DNA of 64,000 nucleotides from NCBI GenBank assembly GCA_900470805.1, contig UCCA01000023.1:1-64000 (forward strand), in the 5' to 3' direction. The notes under the pieces are model-generated. The model searched no databases. It was not told the origin of the DNA and was given only the letters and a program-made list of their open reading frames with translations. The stretch's first letter is position 1; each line of letters begins with the position of its first letter. Both the position numbers and the translations under genes were made by a program. The DNA comes from Hyphomicrobiales bacterium. Its GTDB lineage: Bacteria > Pseudomonadota > Alphaproteobacteria > Rhizobiales > Rhizobiaceae. Of this stretch, positions 26,005-34,415 are shown piece by piece.

Positions 26005-26170
26005 AATCGAAAAAGCCTACCGCGGGAGGAGGTGCGGCAGGCTTTTCGAAAATAACCGAACGACAGCTGGGAGGAGGAGTGCTGCCATTCCCGCAAGCGC
26101 CCTTGGGAGGAGGATAAGGTCGCCTGCAAACTCGAAGCTCTGCGGGAGGAGGTGCATCACTTCGATGACT
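26005..26170 (-). ncRNA. Cuckoo/CcsR-type small RNA with four CCUCCUCCC hairpins
   Basis: The minus strand carries CCTCCTCCC four times, at 26152-26144, 26113-26105, 26077-26069 and 26032-26024. Each copy sits in the loop of its own hairpin: 26165-26132 (TCGAAG/CTTCGA), 26127-26093 (GCAGGCG/CGCTTGC), 26089-26059 (nine pairs, two G-U) and 26048-26008 (long, ending in T5). The stems differ in sequence while the loops are identical. This matches the described cuckoo family of alphaproteobacteria (2-4 hairpins, CCUCCUCCC loops; CcsR RNAs in Rhodobacter). The loop is anti-Shine-Dalgarno, so it probably binds ribosome binding sites or titrates a protein. Ends are approximate and no clear promoter was found. 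Confidence 0.82.
26008..26048 (-). terminator. Rho-independent terminator formed by the fourth RNA hairpin
   Basis: The last hairpin pairs CGAAAAGCCTGCCGC with GCGGTAGGCTTTTTCG around the loop ACCTCCTCCC and ends in five T residues at 26014-26010. It therefore serves both as the fourth motif hairpin and as the transcript terminator, fixing the direction of the RNA as minus. Confidence 0.75.
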
Positions 26171-26357
26171 TGAACATACAGTAAGTACGCCCAAATGATA
26201 GGCACATTTTTGCAGAACAGCTATGCGCCATGCGCTTAACGCGCGGCTACTGTTGCGGATTTGCGCCAGTTATCGATTTCAACACAGCTCGACCGATCCT
26301 CTTTGGCCTTGCGCCATTTTCTGCTACGACGCCGCCGAAAGTGAAGAGGAAACGCAG

Positions 26358-26885
26358 ATGAGCGCCGCATTTTACCTTGACTACATCGCCGACCTGAAGG
26401 CACGCATGGATGATCTCCATGCCGACACTGCAGCCTATCAGACCTACGAGCTGACGATGGAGCTGCTGGCGCAGAAAAACCTCGTCAGCTACGCGATGAA
26501 GCGGCAGCGCGGGCAGACCGACAGTCTGTTCTATCGCCGGGATACATCGACCGGCCAGCGCGCTCAGATGCCGCAACAGGCCGCCTATGGCGTTTTCAAC
26601 GGGTTTTTCGGACTGGGCCAGTTTCTCGCATCCTCCGGACGCGCCGAGGGGCTGGGCGAAGAGCAGTTCGCGGAGACGCTGACAGCAGACTGGACATACC
26701 CGACATGCGCCGTGCAGTTCTCCTACCGCAAAAAGGGGCAGCCGCGCGCCACGTCGATGAAAATGCTATTCATCGGCCTGAACGGCGATGCGGATGCAGC
26801 TGCGTATGAAGCGCGGCTTGCACACCCTGCACTGTTGATCGACGCCAGACCTTTCGCGTCCAAGATCCTCTGGGAGTGGAAGTAG
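26358..26885 (+). CDS. Hypothetical protein
   Basis: A 175-residue protein I do not recognise. No signal peptide or membrane segment is visible. The N-terminal third is helical and acidic (YLDYIADLKARMDDLHADTAAYQ), the middle is Gly/Phe-rich (GVFNGFFGLGQFL), and the end has alternating hydrophobic strands. The ATG at 26358 follows GAAGAGG. It is divergent from the hairpin RNA and convergent with oxyR. Its function cannot be inferred. Confidence 0.6.
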   Translation: MSAAFYLDYIADLKARMDDLHADTAAYQTYELTMELLAQKNLVSYAMKRQRGQTDSLFYRRDTSTGQRAQMPQQAAYGVFNGFFGLGQFLASSGRAEGLGEEQFAETLTADWTYPTCAVQFSYRKKGQPRATSMKMLFIGLNGDADAAAYEARLAHPALLIDARPFASKILWEWK

Positions 26886-26908
26886 GCTCACCTTGCAAGG
26901 TGGGGTGA

Positions 26909-27823
26909 TCAGCTTGAGGATTTGGATGCGTCGGCGAGCAATTCGCCCGCAACATCGCGCAGCAGCTCCGAAACGCTTTTGAGAAAGGCCCCCATTGCGG
27001 ATCCCTTGCGCCAGCAGATACCGATCTGCCGGTTCGGCGCCGAGCCTTCGAAACGCAGCAGCCGCACATTGCTCGACGCAGGCTGAATCGCCGCGAGCTC
27101 CGGCAGCAGGGTGATGCCGACCTCGGCGCCCACCATCTGCCGCAGCGTCTCCAGACTAGTGGCGCGGAACGATGTGCGCTCGCTGGCGCCCGACATGCGG
27201 CAGACGTCGAGCGCTTGATCGCGCAGGCAGTGCCCCTCTTCCAGCAGCATCAGATCATACCGGTCGAGATCGGCAAGCGTCAGTGAATGCCGGTTGGCAA
27301 GCCCGTGAGCGGCCGGAACCGCCAGTAGAAAATCTTCGTCGAAGAGGAATTCCGTTCTCAGGTGATCGTCGTTGACGGGCAGCGCCAGAATGGCGGCATC
27401 GAGATTGCCGCTTTTCAAACGGGCCAACAAGGCGTCGCTTTTCTCCTCGATCAGCAATGTCTCCAGCCGCGGATACTGCTTGTGGAGGCGCGGCACCGCA
27501 TGCGGCAGGAAATAGGGGCCCAGCGTGGGGAATATGCCGAGGCGCAGGGTGCCGACTTCGGGATTCTGACTGTGTAGCGCAGATGACCTGATCTCCTCGA
27601 TCTCGGCCATGATCCGGCGTGCCCGCTCGACGGTATCTTCACCGAACGGCGTCAGCATCACCGAGCGCGGCGTGCGCTCGATCAAAGGAGACCCGAGAAA
27701 CTCCTCGAGTTTTCGGATCTGCATGGAAAGCGTCGGCTGGCTCACGGAACACGCCCCGGCGGCCCGGCCGAAATGCCGGTGGTCCGCCAAGGCTATCAGG
27801 TACTCCAACTCGCGAAGCGTCAT
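26909..27823 (-). CDS. oxyR: OxyR hydrogen-peroxide-sensing LysR regulator
   Basis: A 304-residue LysR-type regulator, same length class as E. coli OxyR. The N-terminal helix-turn-helix reads FGRAAGACSVSQPTLSMQIRKLE. The redox pair is present in EEGHCLRDQALDVC, with Cys199 and Cys208 at the same numbers and spacing as in E. coli. Peroxide would form the disulfide and activate antioxidant genes. The gene lies 22 bases after ahpF on the same strand, so it appears to be the last gene of an ahpC-ahpF-oxyR operon and would be induced with its targets. Confidence 0.92.
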   Translation of the reverse strand: MTLRELEYLIALADHRHFGRAAGACSVSQPTLSMQIRKLEEFLGSPLIERTPRSVMLTPFGEDTVERARRIMAEIEEIRSSALHSQNPEVGTLRLGIFPTLGPYFLPHAVPRLHKQYPRLETLLIEEKSDALLARLKSGNLDAAILALPVNDDHLRTEFLFDEDFLLAVPAAHGLANRHSLTLADLDRYDLMLLEEGHCLRDQALDVCRMSGASERTSFRATSLETLRQMVGAEVGITLLPELAAIQPASSNVRLLRFEGSAPNRQIGICWRKGSAMGAFLKSVSELLRDVAGELLADASKSSS

Positions 27824-27845
27824 CGTCTCAGCACGCGAACGTGTC

Positions 27846-29426
27846 TCACGCCGCCTTCACGGCATCGGCGTCCGGCGCCGACGTGCGGATCAGGTGATCG
27901 AATGCCGCCAGCGAGGCCTTTGCACCCTCGCCGAGCGCAATGACGATCTGCTTGTAAGGCACAGTGGTGCAATCACCGGCAGCAAACACGCCGGGAACCG
28001 AGGTCTGGCCGTGATGATCGACGACGATTTCGCCACGCGGCGAAAGCTCGACGGCGCCCTTCAGCCACTCGGTGTTCGGCAGAAGACCGATCTGCACGAA
28101 GATGCCCTCGAGGGCGAGGGTATGACGCTGGCCGGCGACGCGGTTTTCGTAAACCAAGCCGGTCACTTTCTGGCCGTCCCCCAGCACTTCCGTCGTCTTG
28201 GCGGACAACAGGATCTCGACATTCGGAAGGCTGCGCAGCTTGCGCTGCAACACGTCGTCGGCACGCAGCTTGTTGTCGAATTCGACCAAGGTGACATGGC
28301 TGACGATATTGGCGAGATCGATCGCAGCCTCGACGCCAGAGTTGCCGCCGCCGATGACCGCAACACGCTTGCCCTTGAACAGCGGGCCGTCGCAATGTGG
28401 GCAATAGGCCACGCCCTTGTTGCGATACTGGTCTTCACCGGGAACGCCCATCTGGCGCCAGCGGGCGCCGGTGGACAGGATGACGGTCTTCGACCGCAGC
28501 GTTGCGCCGTTGGCCAGTTCGATCGAAATCATGTCGGTCCCGCGCACCAGCTTTTCGGCACGCTGCAGATTCATGACATCAACGTCGTATTCCTTCACAT
28601 GCTCCTCGAGCGAGGCCGCAAATTGCGGGCCTTCTGTGTGGCGAACAGAAATGAAGTTCTCGATCGCCATCGTATCCAGCACCTGGCCGCCGAAACGCTC
28701 GGCGGCAACGCCCGTGCGGATGCCCTTGCGGGCAGCATAAATCGCCGCAGCCGCACCGGCCGGTCCACCACCGATGACGAGGACGTCATAGGCTTCGCGC
28801 TTGTTCAGCCGCTCCGCCGCCCGTGCCGCCGAATTGGTATCGAGCTTGGCGACGATCTCCTCGACTTCCATGCGGCCCTGGCCGAAAAGCTGGCCGTTCA
28901 GATAGACTGTCGGCACCGACATGACCTGCCGGCTCTGGACCTCCGCCGGGAACACGCCGCCGTCGATGGCGACATGCTTGACGCGCGGGTTGAGCACCGC
29001 CATCAGGTTCAGCGCTTGCACCACGTCAGGGCAATTCTGGCATGTCAGCGAGAAGTAGGTCTCGAACACGAAATCGCCGTCCAGATCCTTGATCTGGTCG
29101 ATGATCGCCTGCTCGGTGCGGGGCGGGTGGCCGCCGACCTGCAGCAGTGCCAATACCAGCGAGGTGAACTCGTGACCCATGGGAATGCCGGCAAAGCGCA
29201 GGTTGATATCATGACCAGGACTGGTCAGCGCGAAAGATGGTGCACGCTCGCCACCGTCACGTGTCTCGACGACGGAAATCTTGTCCGAAAGCTTGACGAG
29301 TTCGGCGAGAAGCTCCGACATCTCTTTCGACTTGGCGCTGTCGTTGACAGAGGCGGTGATCGCGATCGGGCGGACAACCCGCTCCAGATAGGCCTTGAGC
29401 TGGGACTTCAAATTATCGTCGAGCAT
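27846..29426 (-). CDS. ahpF: Alkyl hydroperoxide reductase subunit F
   Basis: A 526-residue flavoprotein that passes electrons from NADH to AhpC. The N-terminal double thioredoxin fold holds the TCQNCPD centre. The FAD domain begins with VLVIGGGPAGAAAAIYAARKG, the second redox pair is in AYCPHCDGP, the NADH site is VAVIGGGNSGVEAAIDLA, and the end has the FAD motif VFAAGDCT. The start follows CGGAGTG. It is 107 bases downstream of ahpC, with a stable hairpin in between. Confidence 0.95.
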   Translation of the reverse strand: MLDDNLKSQLKAYLERVVRPIAITASVNDSAKSKEMSELLAELVKLSDKISVVETRDGGERAPSFALTSPGHDINLRFAGIPMGHEFTSLVLALLQVGGHPPRTEQAIIDQIKDLDGDFVFETYFSLTCQNCPDVVQALNLMAVLNPRVKHVAIDGGVFPAEVQSRQVMSVPTVYLNGQLFGQGRMEVEEIVAKLDTNSAARAAERLNKREAYDVLVIGGGPAGAAAAIYAARKGIRTGVAAERFGGQVLDTMAIENFISVRHTEGPQFAASLEEHVKEYDVDVMNLQRAEKLVRGTDMISIELANGATLRSKTVILSTGARWRQMGVPGEDQYRNKGVAYCPHCDGPLFKGKRVAVIGGGNSGVEAAIDLANIVSHVTLVEFDNKLRADDVLQRKLRSLPNVEILLSAKTTEVLGDGQKVTGLVYENRVAGQRHTLALEGIFVQIGLLPNTEWLKGAVELSPRGEIVVDHHGQTSVPGVFAAGDCTTVPYKQIVIALGEGAKASLAAFDHLIRTSAPDADAVKAA

Positions 29427-29489
29427 GGGACACTCCGCTAAAAATGGATGACAGCAGCCGTTTCAGGTGCTGAATATGGCGGTTTGGGA

Positions 29490-29517
29490 CTGCCTTCCAG
29501 CACAAGCTGGAAGGCAG
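29490..29517 (-). promoter_or_regulatory. Intercistronic hairpin between ahpC and ahpF
   Basis: CTGCCTTCCAGC and GCTGGAAGGCAG form a perfect 12-bp stem with a 4-base loop between the two genes. On the minus strand no T-run follows. Such hairpins often stabilise the upstream mRNA or reduce read-through, which would give more AhpC than AhpF. Confidence 0.6.
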
Positions 29518-29533
29518 CTTCATCATTTTAAAA

Positions 29534-30097
29534 TCAGATCTTGCCGACGAGGTGCAGCGAAGGAGCAAGCGTCTTTTCGCCTTCTTCCCACTTGGCCGGG
29601 CAAACTTCGCCTGGATGGGCACGGACGTACTGGGCGGCCTTGATGCGACGCAGCAGGTCGGCTGCATTGCGGCCAACGCCTTCTGCCGTGACTTCCATCG
29701 CCTGGATGACGCCGTCAGGATCGACGACGAACGTGCCGCGGTCGGCAAGGCCTTCGGCTTCGCGCATGACTTCGAAGTTGCGGCTGATGGTGCCCGTCGG
29801 GTCGCCGATCATGGTGTAGTCGATCTTGCCGATCGTCTCGGAGCTGTCGTGCCATGCCTTGTGCGTGAAGTGGGTATCGGTCGAGACCGAGTAGACTTCG
29901 ACGTCGAGGCGCTGCAGTTCGGCATAGTGGTCGGCAACGTCGCCGAGTTCCGTCGGGCAGACGAAGGTGAAGTCGGCAGGGTAGAAGAAGAATACCGCCC
30001 ACTTGCCCTTGGTGTCGGCGTCGGTCACTTCAATGAATTTGCCCTGCTTGAAGGCCTGCGCCTTGAAGGGCTTAATGGATGTGTTGATAAGGGACAT
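29534..30097 (-). CDS. ahpC: Alkyl hydroperoxide reductase subunit C (peroxiredoxin)
   Basis: A 187-residue 2-Cys peroxiredoxin, exactly the E. coli length. The peroxidatic Cys47 is in FTFVCPTELGDV and the resolving Cys166 in GEVCPAKW. It reduces hydrogen peroxide, organic hydroperoxides and peroxynitrite in the cytoplasm and is recharged by AhpF. The ATG at 30097 follows AGGAG. An open frame extends 18 codons further upstream without family similarity. An OxyR-like site lies about 100 bp upstream. Confidence 0.95.
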   Translation of the reverse strand: MSLINTSIKPFKAQAFKQGKFIEVTDADTKGKWAVFFFYPADFTFVCPTELGDVADHYAELQRLDVEVYSVSTDTHFTHKAWHDSSETIGKIDYTMIGDPTGTISRNFEVMREAEGLADRGTFVVDPDGVIQAMEVTAEGVGRNAADLLRRIKAAQYVRAHPGEVCPAKWEEGEKTLAPSLHLVGKI

Positions 30098-30197
30098 GGA
30101 GGCTCCTGTGGAATTGCTGCGAAGCGAAATACCGCTTTCGCGACGCAACATAAAGAGAAGCCGGCGATAAATGAAATAGATAAATAAAAAAATTTCG

Positions 30198-30212
30198 ATA
30201 GAGGGCGCCTAT
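30198..30212. promoter_or_regulatory. OxyR-like half site upstream of ahpC
   Basis: ATAG-agggcgc-CTAT fits the ATAG-N7-CTAT core of the E. coli OxyR motif. A second half site seven bases on is poorly conserved. It lies 100-115 bp before ahpC, in an AT-rich promoter region. The gap 30098-30453 holds no gene: it contains this site, an AT-rich tract near 30175-30195 and the approach to the guanine deaminase gene. Confidence 0.45.
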
Positions 30213-30453
30213 TGCATTCGAATGGGTATACTGGATCTTGCGAGCGTGGAAAAGCTTTCAAGCCCCGGCAAACGGGCGCTATTTTTCTTCCCTGAACGAC
30301 GGAATACGGGAAATCGCGGATCCCATTAATGCACGGCTGACTCTATGAAAACGCACGGCTTTCACCATGGACTCCGTGGAAAGGTGCCATAGATCTCGGG
30401 TTTTGCATTTACTCGACACCGCTGAAATACCGATTGAATTTAGGAACATAGCA

Positions 30454-31821
30454 TTGGACTTGCGTAACAAGACGCTCTGCGCATCCGGCTTTCACGCACC
30501 GGAACGCGGAAAGATCGATATTCTCGACGACGTCCTGATCGATATCGGCGCCGATGGCACGATCAGCGCGATCCACCGTCCGAGCGATCCGAACTACCGT
30601 ACCATCCGGGATGCCCGCGAAGAGACCGGCGAACTGGTGACTCTGCCTTCCGGTTCGTATCTGTTGCCCGGCTTTGTCGATCTTCACGTGCATGCACCGC
30701 AATATCCACAGCTCGGCAGCGCGCTGGATGTACCGCTGGAAGTTTGGCTGCAGAAGTACACGTTTCCGCTGGAGGCGCGCTACGAGGATCTCGCTTTCGC
30801 AAGGCGCAGCTATGGACTGCTCGTCGACGACCTTTTAGCGAATGGCACGACGACGGCGCTCTATTTCGCCACCGTGCACCAGGATGCCACGCGCACTCTG
30901 GTCGATACCTGCATCGAAAAAGGTCAACGCGCGCTGATCGGCAAGGTCGCGATGGACAATGCCGACGAGTGCCCGGACTATTATCGCGACTCCTCGCCGG
31001 AAGCCGCCATTGGAGGGACGCGGGCACTGATCGACTACGTCAGGGCGCATCCCGAAAACAGCGATGCGCGCGTGCTCCCGGTCATCACGCCGCGCTTCGT
31101 TCCCTCCTGTACCGATGCCACACTTGAGGGATTGGGCGAGCTGGCCAAGGAATGCGGCTGCCATGTGCAGACGCACTGTTCGGAAAGCGGCTGGGCGCAT
31201 GGATATGTGCTGTCACGGTATGGCGTAACCGACACCGAGGCGCTCGATCGCTTCGGCCTGCTCGGCCGCCGCACGGTGTTGGCGCATGGCAATTTCCTGA
31301 CGGCGGCCGATATGAACCGCGTGCATGAGCGCAAGGCCGCCGTTGCGCACTGCCCGCTCTCCAATGTCTACTTCGCCAACGCGGTGTTCCCATTGCGCGC
31401 CGCGCTCGACAAGGGTGTGCACGTCGGCCTTGGGACCGACATATCCGGTGGCCCGAGCGCGTCCATGCTGGAGAACTGCCGTGGCGCCATTCTGATGTCG
31501 CGGACGTTGGAGAGCGGCGTCGATCCCACACTCGATCCAGCGGCACGTGCAACATTCGGTCCCGCACAGATCGATTTTCGCGATGCGTTCTATATCGCCA
31601 CAGCAGGCGGCGGTGTGGCGTTGGACCTTCCCGTTGGCCAGTTCCAGCCCGGTTACCAGTTCGATGCCATCGTCATCGATACGAAAGCCGAAAAAGGTTC
31701 CGTTCGGCTGTTCGACGAGTTCGATAGCGGCGAGCAGATTTTGCAGAAAGTCATCAACACGGCGTCGAAACCGAATATCGCGGCGACATGGGTCGGCGGT
31801 CTTAACGTTCGCCTGCCATAG
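30454..31821 (+). CDS. guaD: Guanine deaminase
   Basis: A 455-residue amidohydrolase of the GuaD family, converting guanine to xanthine and ammonia. The Zn site is in LHVHAPQYPQLG, followed by the GuaD-typical VWLQKYTFPLE, HCSESGWAH, LAHGNFL and LGTDISGG. The start is uncertain. A TTG at 30454 lies 8 bases after AGGA and gives a normal N-terminus. The upstream ATG at 30367 would add 29 residues without family likeness and has no ribosome binding site. No other purine genes are adjacent. Confidence 0.9.
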   Translation: MDLRNKTLCASGFHAPERGKIDILDDVLIDIGADGTISAIHRPSDPNYRTIRDAREETGELVTLPSGSYLLPGFVDLHVHAPQYPQLGSALDVPLEVWLQKYTFPLEARYEDLAFARRSYGLLVDDLLANGTTTALYFATVHQDATRTLVDTCIEKGQRALIGKVAMDNADECPDYYRDSSPEAAIGGTRALIDYVRAHPENSDARVLPVITPRFVPSCTDATLEGLGELAKECGCHVQTHCSESGWAHGYVLSRYGVTDTEALDRFGLLGRRTVLAHGNFLTAADMNRVHERKAAVAHCPLSNVYFANAVFPLRAALDKGVHVGLGTDISGGPSASMLENCRGAILMSRTLESGVDPTLDPAARATFGPAQIDFRDAFYIATAGGGVALDLPVGQFQPGYQFDAIVIDTKAEKGSVRLFDEFDSGEQILQKVINTASKPNIAATWVGGLNVRLP

Positions 31822-31986
31822 CACAGACATCGGTCGTCAACCTGCTTTGTCTTTCGCCATCGGCGCAGACCACAGCTTCCTGCTGAATTGTGTTGCCAGT
31901 CTCGCAAAGCCAAATTGCAACCAGACGGACAATGTGCAAGCCTGCGGGACGGCGGAGGGGATCCGTGTTGCGAAGGGGAATTGCAC

Positions 31987-32445
31987 ATGCTTCTGTTTCT
32001 CGCATTTTTGATCGGTATTATTGCAGGCCTGCGGGCCCTGACGGCACCGGCAGCCGTCGCCTGGGCAGCGGCACTTGGATGGTTTGATGTTTCGCAGACA
32101 CCTCTCGCCTTCATGGGCTATCGGTGGACGCCCTGGATCTTCACGCTGCTGGCACTCGTCGAACTGGTGACGGACCAGCTGCCGTCTACACCATCACGCA
32201 AGGTGCCGATGCAGTTCGGTGCCCGACTGATCATGGGGGCGCTTGCTGGCGCCACGATCGGCGCAGCAGGTGGCTCGCTGGTCGGGGGGCTGATTGCAGG
32301 CATCGTCGGCGCCGTGGCGGGCACGCTTGGAGGTGCCGCCGCACGTGGCAAGCTCGCCTCGATTTTCGGCAAGGACCCACCCGCGGCCCTCATCGAGGAC
32401 GCGGTGGCGATCTTTGGTGCAATCCTGATAGTCGCGTCGGTCTGA
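31987..32445 (+). CDS. DUF4126 family membrane protein
   Basis: A 152-residue integral membrane protein with about four hydrophobic segments, starting LLFLAFLIGIIAGLRALTAPAAVAWAA. The GLRALTAPA segment is typical of DUF4126. A Gly/Ala-rich stretch (GALAGATIGAAGG...) follows. The function is unknown. The ATG at 31987 follows GAAGGGG. Its stop overlaps the next gene's start, so it is coupled to the flavin reductase. Confidence 0.72.
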   Translation: MLLFLAFLIGIIAGLRALTAPAAVAWAAALGWFDVSQTPLAFMGYRWTPWIFTLLALVELVTDQLPSTPSRKVPMQFGARLIMGALAGATIGAAGGSLVGGLIAGIVGAVAGTLGGAAARGKLASIFGKDPPAALIEDAVAIFGAILIVASV

Positions 32446-33812
32446 TGCGCGCGTTTGACGCCATCGTTGTCGGTGCGGGCCAGGCCGGTCCTTTCCTTGC
32501 CGCCCGCATGGCTGCCAAGGGGATGACGGTGGCGCTGATCGAGCGAAAATTCCTCGGCGGAACATGTGTCAACGCCGGCTGCATGCCAACCAAGACACTG
32601 GTCGCCAGCGCACGCGCCGCCCACGTGGCGCGATCGGCCGCCGCTTACGGGGTAACGATCCCCGGCGAGGTCGGCATCGACATGAAGACGGTTCGTAGCC
32701 GTGCGCAGAAAATCACCATGGATGCCAGAAACGGCCTGATCAGTTGGTTTGACGGGATGAGCGGTGTGACCGTGATCTATGGCCATGCCCGCTTCGAAGA
32801 CCCGAAGACGATCTCCGTCAATGGCGAGACGCTGACGGCGCCCCGCATTTTCGTCAATGTCGGCGCCCGGCCCGCCATCCCCGACATGCCCGGGATTGAC
32901 GATATCGGTTATCTCACCAGCACCTCCATCATAGGACTCGACAGCCTGCCGCGCCATCTGGTGGTGGTCGGCGGCAGCTATATCGGCCTGGAGTTCGCGC
33001 AGATGTATCGCCGCTTCGGCGCCGAGGTCACCGTGATCGAGCGGGGACCGAAACTGGCTTCGCGCGAAGATGCGGATATCTCGGATGCGATTGCCGATAT
33101 CCTGCGATCCGAAGGCATCACCATCCACACCAGCGCCAACCGTATCGCCTTTGCCAGAGCCGGCGACGACATCTCCGTCAGCGTCGCGGATGGCGTCGCG
33201 GATATCGCGGCCAGCCATGTGCTGATAGCGACGGGACGAATACCCAACACCGATGATCTCGGTCTCGACATAGCCGGCGTTACCGTCGACAAACGAGGCT
33301 ACATCGCTGTCGATGACAAACTGGCAACCAATGTCGACGGTATCTGGGCTCTAGGCGATTGCAACGGCCACGGCGCCTTTACACATACCTCCTACAACGA
33401 CTTCGAAATCGTCGCCGCCAATCTGCTCGACGGCGAGGACCGCAAACTGAGCGACCGTATCCTCGCCTATGCGCTCTACATCGACCCTCCGCTTGGCCGG
33501 GTCGGCATGTCCGAAAAGGAAGCGCGCACCTCCGGACATGACCTGATGATCTCCACCCGGCCCATGAGCCGGGTCGGTCGCGCCAATGAGCGCGGCGAGA
33601 CCAAGGGCTTCATGAAAGTGATCGCCGACGCCTCAACCCAGCAGATCCTCGGGGCCGCGATACTCGGTATCGAAGGCGACGAGGCCATTCATGGTTTCAT
33701 CGACGCGATGAATGCCAAGACGCCTTATCCTGTCCTGAAATGGGCGGTGCCGATACACCCGACCGTCTCAGAACTGATTCCGACCTTGCTCGGCGACCTT
33801 AAGGCCGTTTAG
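32445..33812 (+). CDS. FAD-dependent pyridine nucleotide-disulfide oxidoreductase (mercuric-reductase-like)
   Basis: A 455-residue class I flavin disulfide reductase. The FAD motif is AIVVGAGQAGPFLAARMA, the redox-active disulfide lies in GGTCVNAGCMPTK, the NAD site is VVVGGSYIGLEFAQM, and the end has the dimer-domain HPTVSELIPT. It lacks the N-terminal heavy-metal domain and paired C-terminal Cys of true mercuric reductases, so the substrate is unknown. The start overlaps the DUF4126 stop by one base. A DedA gene follows 25 bases later. Confidence 0.85.
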   Translation: MRAFDAIVVGAGQAGPFLAARMAAKGMTVALIERKFLGGTCVNAGCMPTKTLVASARAAHVARSAAAYGVTIPGEVGIDMKTVRSRAQKITMDARNGLISWFDGMSGVTVIYGHARFEDPKTISVNGETLTAPRIFVNVGARPAIPDMPGIDDIGYLTSTSIIGLDSLPRHLVVVGGSYIGLEFAQMYRRFGAEVTVIERGPKLASREDADISDAIADILRSEGITIHTSANRIAFARAGDDISVSVADGVADIAASHVLIATGRIPNTDDLGLDIAGVTVDKRGYIAVDDKLATNVDGIWALGDCNGHGAFTHTSYNDFEIVAANLLDGEDRKLSDRILAYALYIDPPLGRVGMSEKEARTSGHDLMISTRPMSRVGRANERGETKGFMKVIADASTQQILGAAILGIEGDEAIHGFIDAMNAKTPYPVLKWAVPIHPTVSELIPTLLGDLKAV

Positions 33813-33837
33813 GCTCGCTGAACCGACGGAGAAAGCC

Positions 33838-34407
33838 GTGTCCATCGAACATCTCATTGAGCACTACGGTCTGCTTGCGATCTTTCTCGGCACCGCATTC
33901 GAAGGGGAAACGGCTGCCTTCCTTGGCGGCGTGATCGCACATCGCGGGCTGCTGCCTTGGTGGGCTGCCTCGCTCGCGGCATGCGCCGGCTCATTTGCCG
34001 GCGACCAGATGTGGTTTTTCGCAGGCCGGTATGCGGCGCGCTGGAAGATGGTCCGGCGTGTGATGGAAACACCGGCGCTCTCGCGGGTGGCAGCGCTTCT
34101 GGAACGCTATCCGACCGGCTTCATACTCGCCTTCCGGTTTCTCGTCGGGCTACGTACGATAAGTCCGATCGTGATCGGAACCACGCGGATATCGACCGCG
34201 AAATTCGTCGCGCTGAATGCCGTAGCGGCATTCATATGGGGCCAGTTGTTCACCGCGCTCGGCTATCTTTTTGGGCACGGGATTGAGCAGGTGATGGGCA
34301 AGCTCCCGCTTCACCATCACCTGCTTATCGCGCTCGGGGCTGCAGCGGCGATAGCCGTTGCAGCTCTTGCGTTTCGTCGGGTGCGGTTCGGTGTCGCCGG
34401 GCCATAG
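33838..34407 (+). CDS. DedA-family membrane protein
   Basis: A 189-residue DedA/SNARE-associated protein. It has LIEHYGLLAIFLGTAFEGETAAFLGG, the family FAGDQMWFFAGRYAARW segment, and FRFLVGLRTISPIVIGTTR with conserved Arg. Members are lipid flippases or transporters that affect membrane homeostasis. The start is GTG at 33838 behind GGAG. It appears to be third in a three-gene operon with DUF4126 and the reductase. Confidence 0.85.
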   Translation: MSIEHLIEHYGLLAIFLGTAFEGETAAFLGGVIAHRGLLPWWAASLAACAGSFAGDQMWFFAGRYAARWKMVRRVMETPALSRVAALLERYPTGFILAFRFLVGLRTISPIVIGTTRISTAKFVALNAVAAFIWGQLFTALGYLFGHGIEQVMGKLPLHHHLLIALGAAAAIAVAALAFRRVRFGVAGP

Positions 34408-34415
34408 GCTTGGGT

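Noticed and set aside
26144..26152. GGGAGGAGG copies on the plus strand as ribosome binding sites of tiny genes
   Set aside because: None is followed at proper spacing by a start codon with an open frame. The complementary hairpin RNA explains all four copies.
26889..26902. CACCTTGCAAGGTG between the hypothetical gene and oxyR as a terminator
   Set aside because: It is a loopless palindrome with no T-run and cannot form a normal terminator hairpin.
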